Source of the DNA: Symbiodinium natans
Taxonomy: Eukaryota > Sar > Dinophyceae > Suessiales > Symbiodiniaceae
DNA: 64,000 bases
Reading direction: 5' to 3'
Assembly: GCA_905221605.1 (NCBI GenBank)
Contig: CAJNDS010001147.1
Coordinates: 743,713-807,712 of the forward strand
The translations under genes and the position numbers were made by a program. The notes under the pieces were generated by a model, which was not told where the DNA came from, made no database searches, and saw only the letters and a list, made by a program, of their open reading frames with translations. Shown here piece after piece: positions 1 through 10,583 of this stretch. Numbering within the stretch: position 1 is the stretch's first letter; the number at the start of each line of letters is the position of its first letter.

Positions 1-457
1 ACTCGAGGCCAGGAGTCTTTAGATGTAGCGGAAGGCCTTCACCAAGAATTGCACAAAGATGTAGAATCGTCACTGCAACGGAGAGTTCACGGCTCTTGCA
101 AGCACAGTCTTGCCTGCAATGTCGCTTCAGTGTTGCTGCCTGCATGAGGCACATGTACACCAAAGACGTGGAACGAGGCTTCCAGGCGAGGGCATGTGCT
201 TGAGATGTGGCCCTGCAAAGCAAGGTTCCACGCATGATGCGTAGGGCAGGTGTGGGTATGGGTATGGGTGTGTGAAGCATCGCTGCACATGCGGTTATGT
301 CAACAAAGGGTGTGAGACAGAGCCCAGTTGTCCCTGCAGGTCTCCTGGAGGCGTGCCCCACTCATTGGCCCTGCGGTTGCCGGGGTCGGATTGCCGGGCT
401 CACAGAGTTGCTTCCTTCAGCTACTCAAGATCTGATAAACCCTATAACCCTCAACCC

Positions 458-493
<36 letters not shown>

Positions 494-513
494 GGGGAGC
501 TGCGACTTTCAAG
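1..513. other. No gene seen; CT microsatellite at its 3' end
   Basis: No supported coding exon. A CT dinucleotide run occupies 462-490 and ends about 20 bases before the predicted acceptor of the next exon, so it could serve as a polypyrimidine tract. Single CCTAAA-like units lie just before it. Confidence 0.5.
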
Positions 514-616
514 GCCTGGCGTGCTGCTGCTGATCTTGGTGGCAGCCACCACCTGCCAGATCTACAAGCTGGTCTCGGAAACGGTCCGCTTGGAGCGCAA
601 GATCGCCAGCATGGAG
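514..616 (+). CDS. Exon of an unknown membrane-anchored protein
   Basis: A predicted internal exon between an acceptor ending in AAG at 513 and a GT donor at 617. It reads 34 codons with no stop. The first half is hydrophobic (LLLILVAATT) and could be a transmembrane helix or signal anchor; the second half is charged and helical (SETVRLERKIASME), like the start of a coiled coil. The CT tract directly upstream fits a 3' splice site. The family is not recognised and no partner exons were joined to it. Confidence 0.4.
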
Positions 617-1086
617 GTGGGGGGGGAGGGTGGGGTGGCGGGTTGGGGGGTGGGGGGGGTGGTGGGGTGAGGGGCCCTTCAGACGACTTTTTTTTTTTTT
701 TTTTTTGGGGGGGGGGGGGGAGTTTGTTTTCAGATTCTGCTCCTCCCGGTGTCTCGGAAGCCAGAAGGCTGAGGCCGCTGGAGGGAGCGAGCCGCTCCCT
801 AAACACACCCCAAAACCTCCAAACCCTAAAGCTCCCACAAAACCCGGTCTTGTATGCGTACAGGTTAGAGTAAGAAAAAGGAAAGGACAAATAATGAAAC
901 AAGCATTGGGGAAGGTCACATTATCTCTTCGAGCATCCCAACCCTGTCCCAAAGTGTATACTTGCTGGGCATATCCACAAAACGAGGACCACATGTAGGA
1001 GACAAGAAAAGTGGATTGAGTTTCTTGTATTGTCACGCAAGACAAGGTGAATCTGTTGTTTTTCTCGGACGTCTATCCTTAGTAGA
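617..1086. other. Low-complexity G- and T-rich stretch, no gene
   Basis: A G-rich tract (617-665) is followed by a T run (about 689-706) and a G run (about 707-720). Long antisense reading frames here translate these homopolymers into Pro and Lys runs and were not accepted as genes. Nothing else is supported. Confidence 0.5.
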
Positions 1087-1455
1087 ATGGGTATGCCCAG
1101 CAAATATACAATGTATAGGGCAGGGTGCAGATGCTCGATCATTGGAGGTTGTCGCTCTTGGTCTGTCTTTGCGAAATGCGAAGCTGCTGTCGCTTTTGGA
1201 CATCCGGTTTCGCGAAATGCCAAGTGTCCTCGCGCCTGCAAGGCCTGGCCGCTACATCGCCGCTGTTTTTTACGGTGCGCGCGCAGGCCCGACAAGTCGA
1301 CCGGCCACTGTATGACTCCAATTTTGGGGGACAGCTCTTCGGATTACATGGTGGCAACGTTTCGGCCGCAATCGCCGGCCGAGAGGCTGGCCGCAAAAAG
1401 GCCGCTCTTTCGCGGTGTAATCACCCGCCTGAGAGGCCTGCTAGCTGCTATATAG
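1087..1455 (+). CDS. Unrecognised 122-codon ORF
   Basis: An open frame from ATG to TAG. The last third has a protein-like composition (YMVATFRPQSPAERLAAK, then a basic helical tail ending LLAAI). The first part is Cys/Arg-rich and less convincing, so only about 1300-1455 may be a real exon. No domain is recognised, and no splice signals were fixed. Confidence 0.2.
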   Translation: MGMPSKYTMYRAGCRCSIIGGCRSWSVFAKCEAAVAFGHPVSRNAKCPRACKAWPLHRRCFLRCARRPDKSTGHCMTPILGDSSSDYMVATFRPQSPAERLAAKRPLFRGVITRLRGLLAAI

Positions 1456-2100
1456 GGCAGCTATGCGGCCTTGCATCTGTCTTGTTTCCCTTCTCGCTAT
1501 CTTTCCTCGTATCTGTCCATTCTCCTTTTCTGCCATCTCTCCTCATATCTGTCCTCGTTCCTATCGTATCCTTTCCTATCTCACTGAGAGGTACTGTAGT
1601 AGAACTTAGGACTTTAACCTTTTGGGTTTTTGCAGAAACTACAATAAGGAGCCCAAAAGTTAAACTTTCACGAGGGGTTCAGAAGTCAGCCAAAAAGAAC
1701 GCTGTTGTTGCCGGTGCCACTCAGGGTGGGGAAATTAACACATGCCTCTTGCCCGAATCGATCCAATGTCCTATCGACATCGAGATTTCGGTTTAATTTT
1801 GCCGCCATTCGACGCGATTTCCCGATTCCCCACTTCCCACCTCCCACCTTCTCCCACTTCACCTCCACCTCAGCCCCGCTTGTGAGCCACCATGAGCCAC
1901 CTCAGCCTCCCCTCGCTCTCTATGTCTCCAGCCTGGAAGGTGGGGGGGAGGCTGGGAGGTGGGGAGTGGTAGGAGGGAGGTGGGAGGTTTAGGGGCTGAA
2001 GGGTTCTTACGGGTATGCGGGAGCGTCCGGAACCGAGCCACTGATGCACGCGCGTCACGCGTCATGAGCATCAGCGGGTACCAAGCTTCTGCTTCTATCT
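1456..2100. other. Pyrimidine-rich DNA and a purine/pyrimidine inverted repeat
   Basis: 1475-1570 is rich in TCTC/TCC words. Around 1830-1870 CCACCTCCCACC-type words face GGTGGGAGG-type words at 1937-1988, so the interval could fold into a long imperfect hairpin. No coding exon is supported. Confidence 0.35.
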
Positions 2101-4524
2101 TTTCATGCGTGGTCCAAGGCAGGGCCAGAGCGACCGTGACCTCCCTGAACATTCTACGGCTTCATGCGGTGATCTCGGAAGGTTTGCCTTTTGGGGCTTG
2201 TGTTCTCATGCGTTTTACAGGCTATTCCGCGAGCTGGCGCGGGCTTCTGGACGTCTTTTCTGGGAGCCCGGGCATCACGAGCATGAGACAGCGGGGCGAG
2301 CCTACGCATGCACAGCGAGATCGAAATACTCCTCAAGTCGCAGCAGCACTTTTGTAATCCCCTTTTGATACCCGTCTCCAAAAGTTGAGCCTGGTCCAGA
2401 AACTTTCCTGCCGGCAGGCGGAATACCCGGCACATGCTCGTGAGGCTGGGCAGAGAGATTTCCTTGTGTGAGATGGCGTTCACGGCTCTCCTGGTCCCAT
2501 ACTACGGAGTTTGGACAGCATAGGGAAATTGGGGGCTTCCTCAGCGGCTGAGAGCAATACACACAACACCATTGCTCACCCCCGACTCGTATCCTCTGAT
2601 TGACGCCGGGGCATAAGAAGTGATCTTCCGCGCCTCGGCCTTCGCATAGACATGTCTCGACGGCTTGCAGACACATGATATCATGTGCCGGCAATTACGG
2701 CTGGGGGTACAGAGTCCCCCCGAAAATGGAAGCTGATGCAACAACAACCTTCTGACTTGCCCATGTGCAGAAGGTGAACACTGTAACGTGTACAAAGAAC
2801 CGCCATGGGTGAGCGGCTAAGGAGGCTTTTTGCAAGGAGCTTCCTGAGTCACACAACATGTTTTTCCCTTCCAGACTCCACGGCTCGAGGCAGCCTCTTG
2901 GCGCTGGCAGATGTGGATACGCCCCTTGGAAGTTTTGTGGAAGTTTGTCACACCTTCGACTTCGGACACTTCGGACATGTACCTCTTTGTCTTTTAGGGC
3001 ACTCCCCGTAGCCTGGGGTTCGTTAGCACCATGTTGTTGCCTCTTCTGAAAAAGCCGCTCTCATCAATGACAATGGACTCAGAGGAATGGCCCATGTGAC
3101 TGACGTCGGGGGCCTGATGTCACCTGGCACTTGTGAGCGAGTAGCGTGCAGGGTTCCAAGCCTTTGCTGCGATCAGCTGGAACCAGAGAAGCCCTGTATT
3201 CAACATGGGGAGACATGAGAGACGGTGCAGGAATGGCACCCAAGGAGATCCTTAAGCCTAAGCCTGCGAGGTTACTGCATTATGTCTACCAGCAGCTGGT
3301 CCGTGCCTAGTCAATTGTCAAAGGGATTCAAGGGGCTTCAAAGTTCAGTCGCCCTCAGTACTTCAGTACGACCGTGCACATCAGACCGGCAAGCCTATTC
3401 CATCCTATGCGGCTACAGGGAAGAGGCCCGCAGTGTGTAGTGGTTCGGCGCCGACAAGAACCAAACAGCCTCGTTCCACCAAGGTGTCGAGATCGCGCGG
3501 TATCCACACCTTTGGCCAATAGTCGATCGCAACGCGGCCTTTGAGGCACTGCCCGGAATTGCTCAGAGCTTCGACCCGAAACTTTGGGGAAGTTGGCCAC
3601 AGTTCGAAGCATTGGGAGGGTGGAAGCCACAGACCCTCAACAGACCCGCAGAATACGACCAGGGTTCCACTCCTTGTTGCAGAACTCTTCGGGTGCATAT
3701 AGGGTTCCTTATAAATATTGGTGAGTGTGCATCCAAACATCAAGCCAGGAATCAGTACATCGGTTTCCAGGTGAAGACCTTCATGGAAGCAGTGCCTTCC
3801 CTCTGGTTCCAGATTTCGCTGGTCGGCTTGACCTACGACTCCTGGCTGGGGAGATTTAGGGCTTAGGGTGTAGGGTTTTCAAGCAAGATGAGGTTCATAT
3901 GGAGTTCACTGGTTGAAAGGTGCGAATGCAGCACTGAAAGAGGACGTTGGCAACATTGAGTAGCAGCGCACAGTCTCTGCGACGGGGGGGTTGGGGGGGG
4001 GTTGGGATGCCTGTCGACCTCTACACTTCTACAGCCCTACTTGTACATCCGAAAATGACCAAACCGTTCAACCCCCCAACTGTGAACCAAAAACTGACCA
4101 ACGAGCATGACCAGTAAATTGACCTGTTGGTGCGCTGACATTCGCCGGCACCAGAAAAATCCGCGAGACTCAATCGGATCTTGCAGCCCCAGGTTTCAAG
4201 CAGCAATACTGGGACACTTGGGTGACATTCTGGCATCCCTTGCCGTAAGGTCACAAATCGCTCTGCAGTTCTAAGAGCAGAAATGGCCGGGAATCCGTCA
4301 GGGCACCGGGCATTGCACGGCTTAAGACGCATGCTGCCGCATGCTACAATGCTTCAGCCCTCGACTGCCTGGAGCCAGAGCTGTCATGACGTCATTTGCG
4401 CGGCCAGGCTTAGGTGGCTAAGGGGCTGGTCTGGTGCCTCGCGTAACTCTCTGTTAATGCTGTCATACACGGCATTCCTAGGGCTTCGAGTTCTCGAGTT
4501 CTCGGGAAGAGGGATGTAACGCGA
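2101..4524. other. No supported gene
   Basis: Several open frames of 60-130 codons exist on both strands, but none has convincing composition plus splice sites. A G-rich tract lies at about 3985-4003. Isolated TTTAGGG-like words occur at 3851-3875. Confidence 0.4.
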
Positions 4525-4677
4525 GTGCTCAGCGCAAGCACTCACGATCCTGCCAAGGACACAGCCAGCACTGAAAATCTGGTCGTCACCTTTGCGTCGA
4601 TCACTACTGGTGCGCTGACAGTGGGTCATATTCTCTTCCTGGAGACATCGGTGCAGCTTGGCATCACAAGTGGGAAG
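4525..4677 (+). CDS. Candidate exon, unknown protein
   Basis: An open stretch of about 50 codons with balanced composition, including ENLVVTFASITTGALTVGHI and a weakly hydrophobic centre. It follows an AG and ends before a poly-G tract. No family recognised; borders are approximate. Confidence 0.25.
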
Positions 4678-5209
4678 TGGGGGGGGGGGGGAGGTTCAAA
4701 CTCCGAACGACCGAGCAGCTTAGGCACTTGTCTCCCGTGTACATGTCGGCTTTAGCTCAAGAGTGCTAAGACAGTGTTTCTCCAGCGTATGTCCATTACA
4801 GCAGGAGAAAAGAGTCAGGCTTTGCTGCACAATACTCGTTAGAGTCACAGCAATAGGAAAGCCCAGAGTACAACAAACAAAGCCATACATCCGAGGACGG
4901 CAAACTCAGTTTTGCCAGGACCTCACCACATTCAAGGACATCAGCATGTGTACATCCAATCCCCTCACGCACCACAATGCAGCAATCTCGAGCAGTTCAG
5001 ACAATGGGCAGTCACAAAGGCACTGTCATATACCTCCAGTTTGGATACGCCTGCCCCCAAGCCTTTGGACACGGAGATACACACATACCCGGACACCTGT
5101 GGGTTTCCTTGTCTTTCCCGCCCTCTGCTCGATGATGGTAACTCATAGTGACACGATAGTACACCTGAGACTCAAGCATCTCTTGAGTTCTCAGCTCTAA
5201 CACCCATCC
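4678..5209. other. No supported gene
   Basis: Begins with a G run (4679-4691). Open frames on both strands overlap at 4763-5200, and neither strand is preferred by composition. Confidence 0.35.
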
Positions 5210-5407
5210 TTGTACAGACATCCCACGTCCAGCACGATGAGCCAGAAGGAGGATGCTGAATCCTTGATCTATTCCGCCCACAAGCCTCATCGGCCCACAA
5301 TCATCCACCAAGTCAACGACTGGAAGCACACAATGCGCCCCCAAAACAGCTCTACCTCAGAGGGAGTGCCGTCCGGCGTTGAGCCCCGCTTGTGCGTATG
5401 TGTATGA
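5210..5407 (+). CDS. Small ORF, unknown
   Basis: Internal ATG-led peptide begins MSQKEDAESLIYSAHKPHR and stays open to a TGA. It is hydrophilic with no known motif. The complementary strand is also open across most of it, which lowers confidence. Confidence 0.2.
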   Translation: MYRHPTSSTMSQKEDAESLIYSAHKPHRPTIIHQVNDWKHTMRPQNSSTSEGVPSGVEPRLCVCV

Positions 5408-6159
5408 ACGACATGGAAATGTGCACTTTGTCAGGCATACATGATGTCGTGCACAATGCATTGTGAGTGCATTGTTTCTCGTTGTGATGGAGCTTGCGCC
5501 CGCTGATTCCTCCGACGGTTGCAGCATGAGGCTATGACCTAGCTAGTGTCAGAGTGCTTTCCGGCCGTCAGCGCGTGTTGTTCTTTATTGCCGGCTTCAT
5601 GCCACAGCACACACACACACATGGATGCCAAGTAGCCAAAATATTGCACTTTGATAGGTGCGAGAGACAGCATGGCGAAGTCACAGCCGAGTCAAAGTTT
5701 CTGTTCCAGTGGCTGTTGTGCTTGCCTTGCCCAGACAATGACTTGTTGCAAGCTTTCGTGTTGGGCATCCCGACCTCAAGGCTACATGTACATGCCGGTG
5801 CCAATCACATGCTCACTTCGCTCCCCAGACAAGCGCACTGAGGCTTCGACATCTGTCCCACCTCGGAGAGCTCTTCACGCAGAAGCAGTGGGCTTTTTTA
5901 CTAGCATACGCAACCTGGCGCCAACTGGAGGTTCGCACGGCTGACGTAGCAAAGCAGTCTTGCCGCACAGCACTGAATGTCACTTTCGCTATTGGATCAA
6001 GCAACTCTCCGTGAACACTGGCAAACTTCCAGGCACAGGATGTCTGAGTTTCTTTGGGGTCAAGTGAGAGGCCCCCTTCGTAGGAGGCGGAGGCATCTTG
6101 GGGTGAGGGAGGCGCGTTGCTCTGATCTAATGGTGAAGCCACCCGAAGGCTAAGGCTGG
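5408..6159. other. No supported gene
   Basis: Contains a short CA run at 5607-5622. Open frames on both strands are short and unconvincing. Confidence 0.4.
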
Positions 6160-6348
6160 TTATCCTGTTGAGTGCGCATGACGTCCCAGGTGGGAACGCT
6201 TTGCTGCTGGTCTGCTTGCATGGTCCGCCTTCTGGGCGTATGGATCTGCCCAGGACTCCGAGTACCGCCGAAGCGTGGTCGGTTGAGTTGCGGCTAAATA
6301 CTGTTCCATGCTGCTCCTGGCATCTGTTTTTCTGGGATTCTGGGCCAC
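6160..6348 (-). CDS. Candidate exon; N-terminal core-binding-like helix of a recombinase possible
   Basis: The minus-strand peptide contains MEQYLAATQPTTLRRYSESW and then ADPYAQKADHA. The pattern of a helix, then TLRRY, then an aromatic residue recalls the SAM-like core-binding region at the N-terminus of tyrosine recombinases. This is a resemblance only: no catalytic domain (R...HxxR...Y) was found nearby. Next to it is an AT-rich island of different composition. Confidence 0.2.
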   Translation of the reverse strand: MAQNPRKTDARSSMEQYLAATQPTTLRRYSESWADPYAQKADHASRPAAKRSHLGRHAHSTG

Positions 6349-6384
6349 TTGCAGGTCTGAAGATGCTTTTACGTTCAGAGCACT

Positions 6385-6786
6385 GAAAAGCGAGAGGTTA
6401 CGATACCATAAATGTTGGCTTTTTCGTAAGATATGGACTGGCGTGCGGTATATTAGTCCTCAGGTTAAGGGCATTGTTCTCCGTGTTCTGACCCCGTAGC
6501 TTGCGGAGGGGGAAGGAAGCATTAGAAAAAAAATATTGGAGCTCGGTTAAAGTTTTGTTGGGGATCTTCTTAAAGCTAGTATTTCTTGAATTGGTAATCG
6601 TTAGTACGAATCCGATGCGAATTATCGAAATAATGATAACCCGATGAAACTTACTCAGCGTCTTATTGAAACACACCTCAATCTGAGTAACATTCATACG
6701 AATCCAAGTAAAATTAAGCGGAATCCTACGTAGGAATCCAATTTAACTCTGTTAGAATTTCGAGGAACCTTCTTAAACTGGTTCGC
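6385..6786. other. AT-rich island of atypical composition
   Basis: Clearly richer in A/T than its flanks, with near-repeated words such as CGAATCC and GGAATCC. A 99-codon minus-strand frame (6398-6697) is rich in Ile, Asn, Lys and Phe, as expected from AT-rich DNA whether coding or not. Origin is unknown; organellar or transposon DNA are possibilities. Confidence 0.4.
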
Positions 6787-7399
6787 ATGCTGTTAAGGCA
6801 GGGCCGCCCCTTGTTCTTCGGGGGTCTGGATAATTTGGATCTCTCTGAGGGTTTGAGCACAGTCCACGCACAGCACGTTTTCCGTCAGAAAGGATTCTGG
6901 CGGCGATGTCAGTTGAACCGATCAAGCTGCTGCGCAGACAGGGTGGTTACAGATACTGTTGCGGGTAGAAGGCAAGCAAAGTTGCTGAAAAGGATGAGGG
7001 TTCATGCTTCATTCATCCTTGGCGAGTACCGTTGCTTCTGGATTTTTGTCAGCAAGGTTGGTTGATTACTCAGTTGCTTTGCTATCGGTCCGGGTGTGTA
7101 CGTATGTGCAGAATATGTACATGTATACGCATATGTATATCTATATGTATACGTATATGTATAGATATGTATATATATATATATAAATATGTATATACAC
7201 ATATCCTTCTGTGCGTGAGTGTGTGTGTGTGTGTGCGAGCAACTTAACTTAGCACCAAAACACTACTGCAACAGTGCCCTTGCTATCTTGCTGACAGTCT
7301 TTCTGCAAAAGCTCCACCGAAGGACACATCCTGAACGTCGAGTCTGGTTGCCAGCAAAGTTTCGAGGGACAGCGGATCTGAAAAAGCGCCAGCAGGGAC
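6787..7399. repeat. TATG/TA and TG microsatellites
   Basis: 7090-7205 is an alternating TATG/TACG/TATA tract, followed by a TG run at 7216-7236. Open frames through it encode Tyr/Ile/Thr runs and are not accepted. Confidence 0.7.
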
Positions 7400-7813
7400 A
7401 TGACGACATGGGCATGTCATGGACCTTCGGGTTGGGGTGCGCAGTTGAGCTTGCACGTTTGCCGCCAAGGGGGTGGTATTCTGCTAAAGTTTCTGGCCCC
7501 CTCGCTTATGGCTCTTCAGATGTACGAAAGCACAAGTCTCTTCCTTGGAAAAATTCAACGACACAGTAGAGCCTTTCTCTTGGCAGGTCAAGCGCTGCAT
7601 CCCACAGGCCTTGGTGGATTCCAGCAGACTAGGATAAACAGAGGAGAGTTGGCAGTTTCACCACAGCGAGGAATGCAGTGGAAGGTGTGGTCGGTGTTCG
7701 ATTTGGGGTTGAGCTTGGGGCTAGATGGGTCATGGTCCAGATGCATAGACACTAAACAGCATTCTGCTTGTGCTGATGAATCTCTCGCGGAGTCTAGAAG
7801 CCTCGAGGCTTAG
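7400..7813 (+). CDS. Candidate exon-containing ORF, unknown
   Basis: A 137-codon frame. The most gene-like part is about 7480-7570 (PSLMALQMYESTSLFLGKIQ), which is helical and hydrophobic. An AG/GT pair near 7585 suggests a splice site. No family recognised. Confidence 0.25.
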   Translation: MTTWACHGPSGWGAQLSLHVCRQGGGILLKFLAPSLMALQMYESTSLFLGKIQRHSRAFLLAGQALHPTGLGGFQQTRINRGELAVSPQRGMQWKVWSVFDLGLSLGLDGSWSRCIDTKQHSACADESLAESRSLEA

Positions 7814-8000
7814 TTCGCACGGCAATAAGGCAATAGGGCAGCAGGCAACGCACATCTCTAATGTAGGGGTCGGAATTATTGCTATTCCCTTGGGGTCCCT
7901 TTTATAATTATACTACAACAGCCCCCCCAAAACCTTATTCTAATTATTCAGGCCCCTGTATTACAAAGTTCAGCGTCTTTCGAGAGCCTTCGAGGACAAA
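7814..8000. other. Upstream region of the Gly/Tyr-rich gene
   Basis: Holds an AT-rich patch at about 7875-7960 that starts GGGGTCCC and ends GGCCCC with TAATTA words inside, perhaps a worn inverted-repeat element. An AG at about 7970 could accept a spliced leader before the ATG at 8001; that is inference. Confidence 0.3.
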
Positions 8001-10089
8001 ATGGCTCCTGGCTCTGGCAGCAAAGGCGCCCCAGGGTTTAGGGTTTAGGGTTTAGGGCTTAGGGTTTAGGGTTTAGGGTTTAGGGTTTAGAGTTATTCAG
8101 GATTTTTTTGGAGGGTCTGTAGGGCCATCCTAGCAAAAGACCTTCAAATCCGTGCTTGAGGCTGTACTTGGGGCTCGTGCCTGCCGCGCATGCGCGGCAG
8201 CCAACTTTCTTTGCACCCCATGCAACCTCCTTGCCTCAGTCTTTAGCCTTTGCAGGGCTTGCAAAAGAGTTGAACACGCTGCACAGGCAAAGGGAAGAGC
8301 AAGGGCCCACCGGCTGGTGGCTGCAATGGCGGACTTGGCACGGAATTTGGCATTGACGGAGTGCTGAATGCTGAGCGCCCTGCGCCGCGTGCCTTCTGTC
8401 TTCCGTGGGTTCGTAGAAGTTGTACTTAGGGTCTCTAGGGTTTTAGGGTAGCATCTGCAAAAGAAAGCAGGTTGACAAGAGGAGCCTGAGCTTTGCTGCT
8501 TTGCTGCTTTGCTGCGCTGAGTGCTGTGCTGTGCGCTCAGGGAATACCCTGCCACTGCCAGGTGGTGGTGGAATGGGAGGTCCTCAAGGCGCCTCAGACG
8601 TCGTTGAGATGAAAAAGCATCGTAACATCATCCCTTCTAGGTTTAAGGTTTAGGGTCTAGGGTTCGGGGATCTTTTGAGACATAACTCGTGCTACCTTCC
8701 AACGGTTCAAGAGTCCGGGGCCCACCAGAGTTTTGCAGCTGCTTTCAAGAGCTAAGCAGCTAAGCTGCCGCAATCGAGTTGTTCATAGTTCATCTTGTTT
8801 GCTTTTTTAATTTGTGAAGAGCCTGTCAGGAAGCGCACTGTACCGTAACATGGCTCCCGTTGTCGCATAATCAGCAGGAGGCTATCCCTACGCTGGCGCG
8901 TACGGCGCAGGCTATGGTGGATACGGAGGAGGTGCCGGACTGTGAGGAAGTTCCATGTGGGGGTTTACGAAAATAAGGGACGCCGAATATGGACCCCCAA
9001 ATAGTAGGATCCCCTTATGATAAGGACCCCAAAAAGGAACCCAGAATATCAGAAACCCCCACGTCGTCCTGGCACACAGCCGCTTGCCAATGTCTAAGAC
9101 TTGGGATCGGAAGAGGAGATGCAAAGGGTTTCTTGCAATGCCTTTGAGTCGTGAGTAGTTCTTAGAGGCCAGTCTTCTTGCTTACCAAGTTCTTACACAC
9201 GAGCCGTAAACGGGCCCTCGTGGATGTGAAACAGGCGTTCTTTTTTTGGAATTGTGGGAGCTCGCAGTCTTTCACGCTGCCAGGCTACGGCTATGCAGCT
9301 CCACCTGCATACGGTTATCCTCCGCCAACTGCATACGGTTATCCAGCAGCCGCTTGGCACAGTTGTGTCTTTGATCCGAAGCCAAAGATAGCCAAAGAGC
9401 CCCTCAATTTCCAAAACCGGCCAACAACTCAACAGCTCCTTTGGGTTTTTTTTCTATTTTTTTGCTTTACTTTTTCAGCGGTCGATAAATCGGCCTTCTC
9501 TCTCTCTCTCTCTGAATGCGGTTGGATTATTATAAATAGCAATTCGAACCCCAACTAAGAGAGGTCTATAAGCCGGGTACGCAAGGTGCAACAATGGGAG
9601 CACATGCCGGCACCTTCACTCCTGTTTCTCAAGCCTAGAAACGAAGCTTCCCAAATCAGAGCATGAAACAACTGAACCAACTTGAATTAACGTGAAAGAA
9701 CGACAAGAAATCTGGACATCTCAGGGCTACGGCGGCTACGGCGGAGGATACCCACCGGGCCGGGGACCTGGAAGCTCCGCATTTAGCAAGATCTCTTCTC
9801 TCTTGGCAAGAAGATGCAAGAAGGGGCATGTGGCTTCTATTCCCAAAGGTGCAGTTTCTGACAGAATCTGACAGCTGCCTTCCAGTTCCTGCCAAAATGC
9901 TACACCATTCGGGAGCTTGGCCTCTCCAGTTCATTGCTGCTCCCAAAGCCTGCTTTCATAGCGAGGCTACGGAGCCTATGGAGCACCACCTGCACCACCT
10001 GCAGATCGTGCAGCGCAGGGCTTACCGCTTCGCTCTTCCAGGGACATGGTGCTTGTGTGGGATATGATGCAGCTTCCTACTATGGCAAG
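8001..10089 (+). CDS. Gly/Tyr/Pro-rich low-complexity protein, six exons, 3' end not found
   Basis: Exons 8001-8025, 8881-8931, 9284-~9351, 9725-~9773, 9966-10012 and 10042-10089 join in frame. The ATG follows a purine-rich GACAAA context and the product starts MAPGSGSKGYPYAGAYGAG. Repeated GY, YGYP and GGYGG words and a PPAYGYPPP segment make a disordered, Tyr-rich chain like those of RNA-binding or phase-separating proteins; no folded domain is visible. Donors are GC (8026), GT (8932), GC (~9352), GC or GA (~9774), GC (10013) and GT (10090); every acceptor is AG followed by G. A MITE-like element lies in intron 2 and a TTTAGGG array in intron 1. Exact ends of exons 3 and 4 are ambiguous, and the C-terminus is not located. 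Confidence 0.6.
8035..8095. repeat. TTTAGGG telomere-like array
   Basis: Seven to eight near-perfect heptamers start about 10 bases after the predicted GC donor of exon 1 of the Gly/Tyr-rich gene. Plant-type telomere repeats in the chromosome interior. Confidence 0.9.
8957..9062. mobile_element. MITE-like element, family A copy 1
   Basis: About 106 bp bounded by inverted GTGGGGGTTT / AAACCCCCAC ends. The interior carries TAGGATCCCCTTAT, matching copy 2 at 16435 on the opposite strand. It lies about 25 bases downstream of a predicted donor. No coding capacity. Confidence 0.65.
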
Positions 10090-10160
10090 GTGGTACACTT
10101 TGGCGAATCTCTTGCCATTGGAGTTGCTGCGGTTCATGCTTTGCATACTGCACACAAGTC

Positions 10161-10583
10161 TTGAGTTGGAAAACATTGCGATTCAAGCTCTTGGCACCAA
10201 GATGCGCGCACTTAAGCAAACGAAAGCCGATCATCGTTCAACCTAGTAGTGGTGCGGATAAACCCGCCGCCGTCCCCCTCTCTTCTTCTGCCTCAGCTGC
10301 CTTAGCTCGAAGAAGGGATGCCTCCCCACCCCCACCCCCCCCACACCTCCACCCCCCCACCCCAAACCACCCCCCCCCCCCCCCCCCCCCCCCCCCAAAA
10401 AAAAACCCAGCACCCACCCCTCCCAAGCCCGCCCCTCTTGATGTGACATCCTCGTTGATCCATCGCCGATTGGCCCAAAAGGCCCCGAAGGTTCTGGTTT
10501 TGAATGCCCTTGGATGTGTTTTCCGGCACACAAAAATGAGAGGTCCTCAAAAGTGTAGCTCTCAGTCCAAAGTTGCAGGCTAG
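10161..10583 (+). CDS. Pro-rich ORF, possible further exon(s) of the upstream gene
   Basis: A 140-codon frame. Two parts look coding: ADKPAAVPLSSSASAALARR (about 10252-10312) and PLDVTSSLIHRRLAQKAPK (about 10430-10490, followed by a GT). Between them a C run (about 10369-10397) and an A run encode Pro and Lys. It could supply exons to the Gly/Tyr-rich gene or be separate. Confidence 0.3.
   Translation: MSWKTLRFKLLAPRCAHLSKRKPIIVQPSSGADKPAAVPLSSSASAALARRRDASPPPPPPHLHPPTPNHPPPPPPPPPKKNPAPTPPKPAPLDVTSSLIHRRLAQKAPKVLVLNALGCVFRHTKMRGPQKCSSQSKVAG

Noticed and set aside
417-1045. Two minus-strand ORFs of 161 and 178 codons
   Set aside because: They run through poly-G and poly-T tracts as Pro and Lys runs and lie antisense to a better exon at 514-616.
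4748-4765. Spliced-leader relic on the + strand
   Set aside because: Only the last seven to nine bases (GCTCAAG region) agree; too short.
7990-8015. Relic of the dinoflagellate spliced leader (reverse complement)
   Set aside because: CAAAATGGCT matches part of it, but the flanks do not; explained by the start codon of the Gly/Tyr gene.
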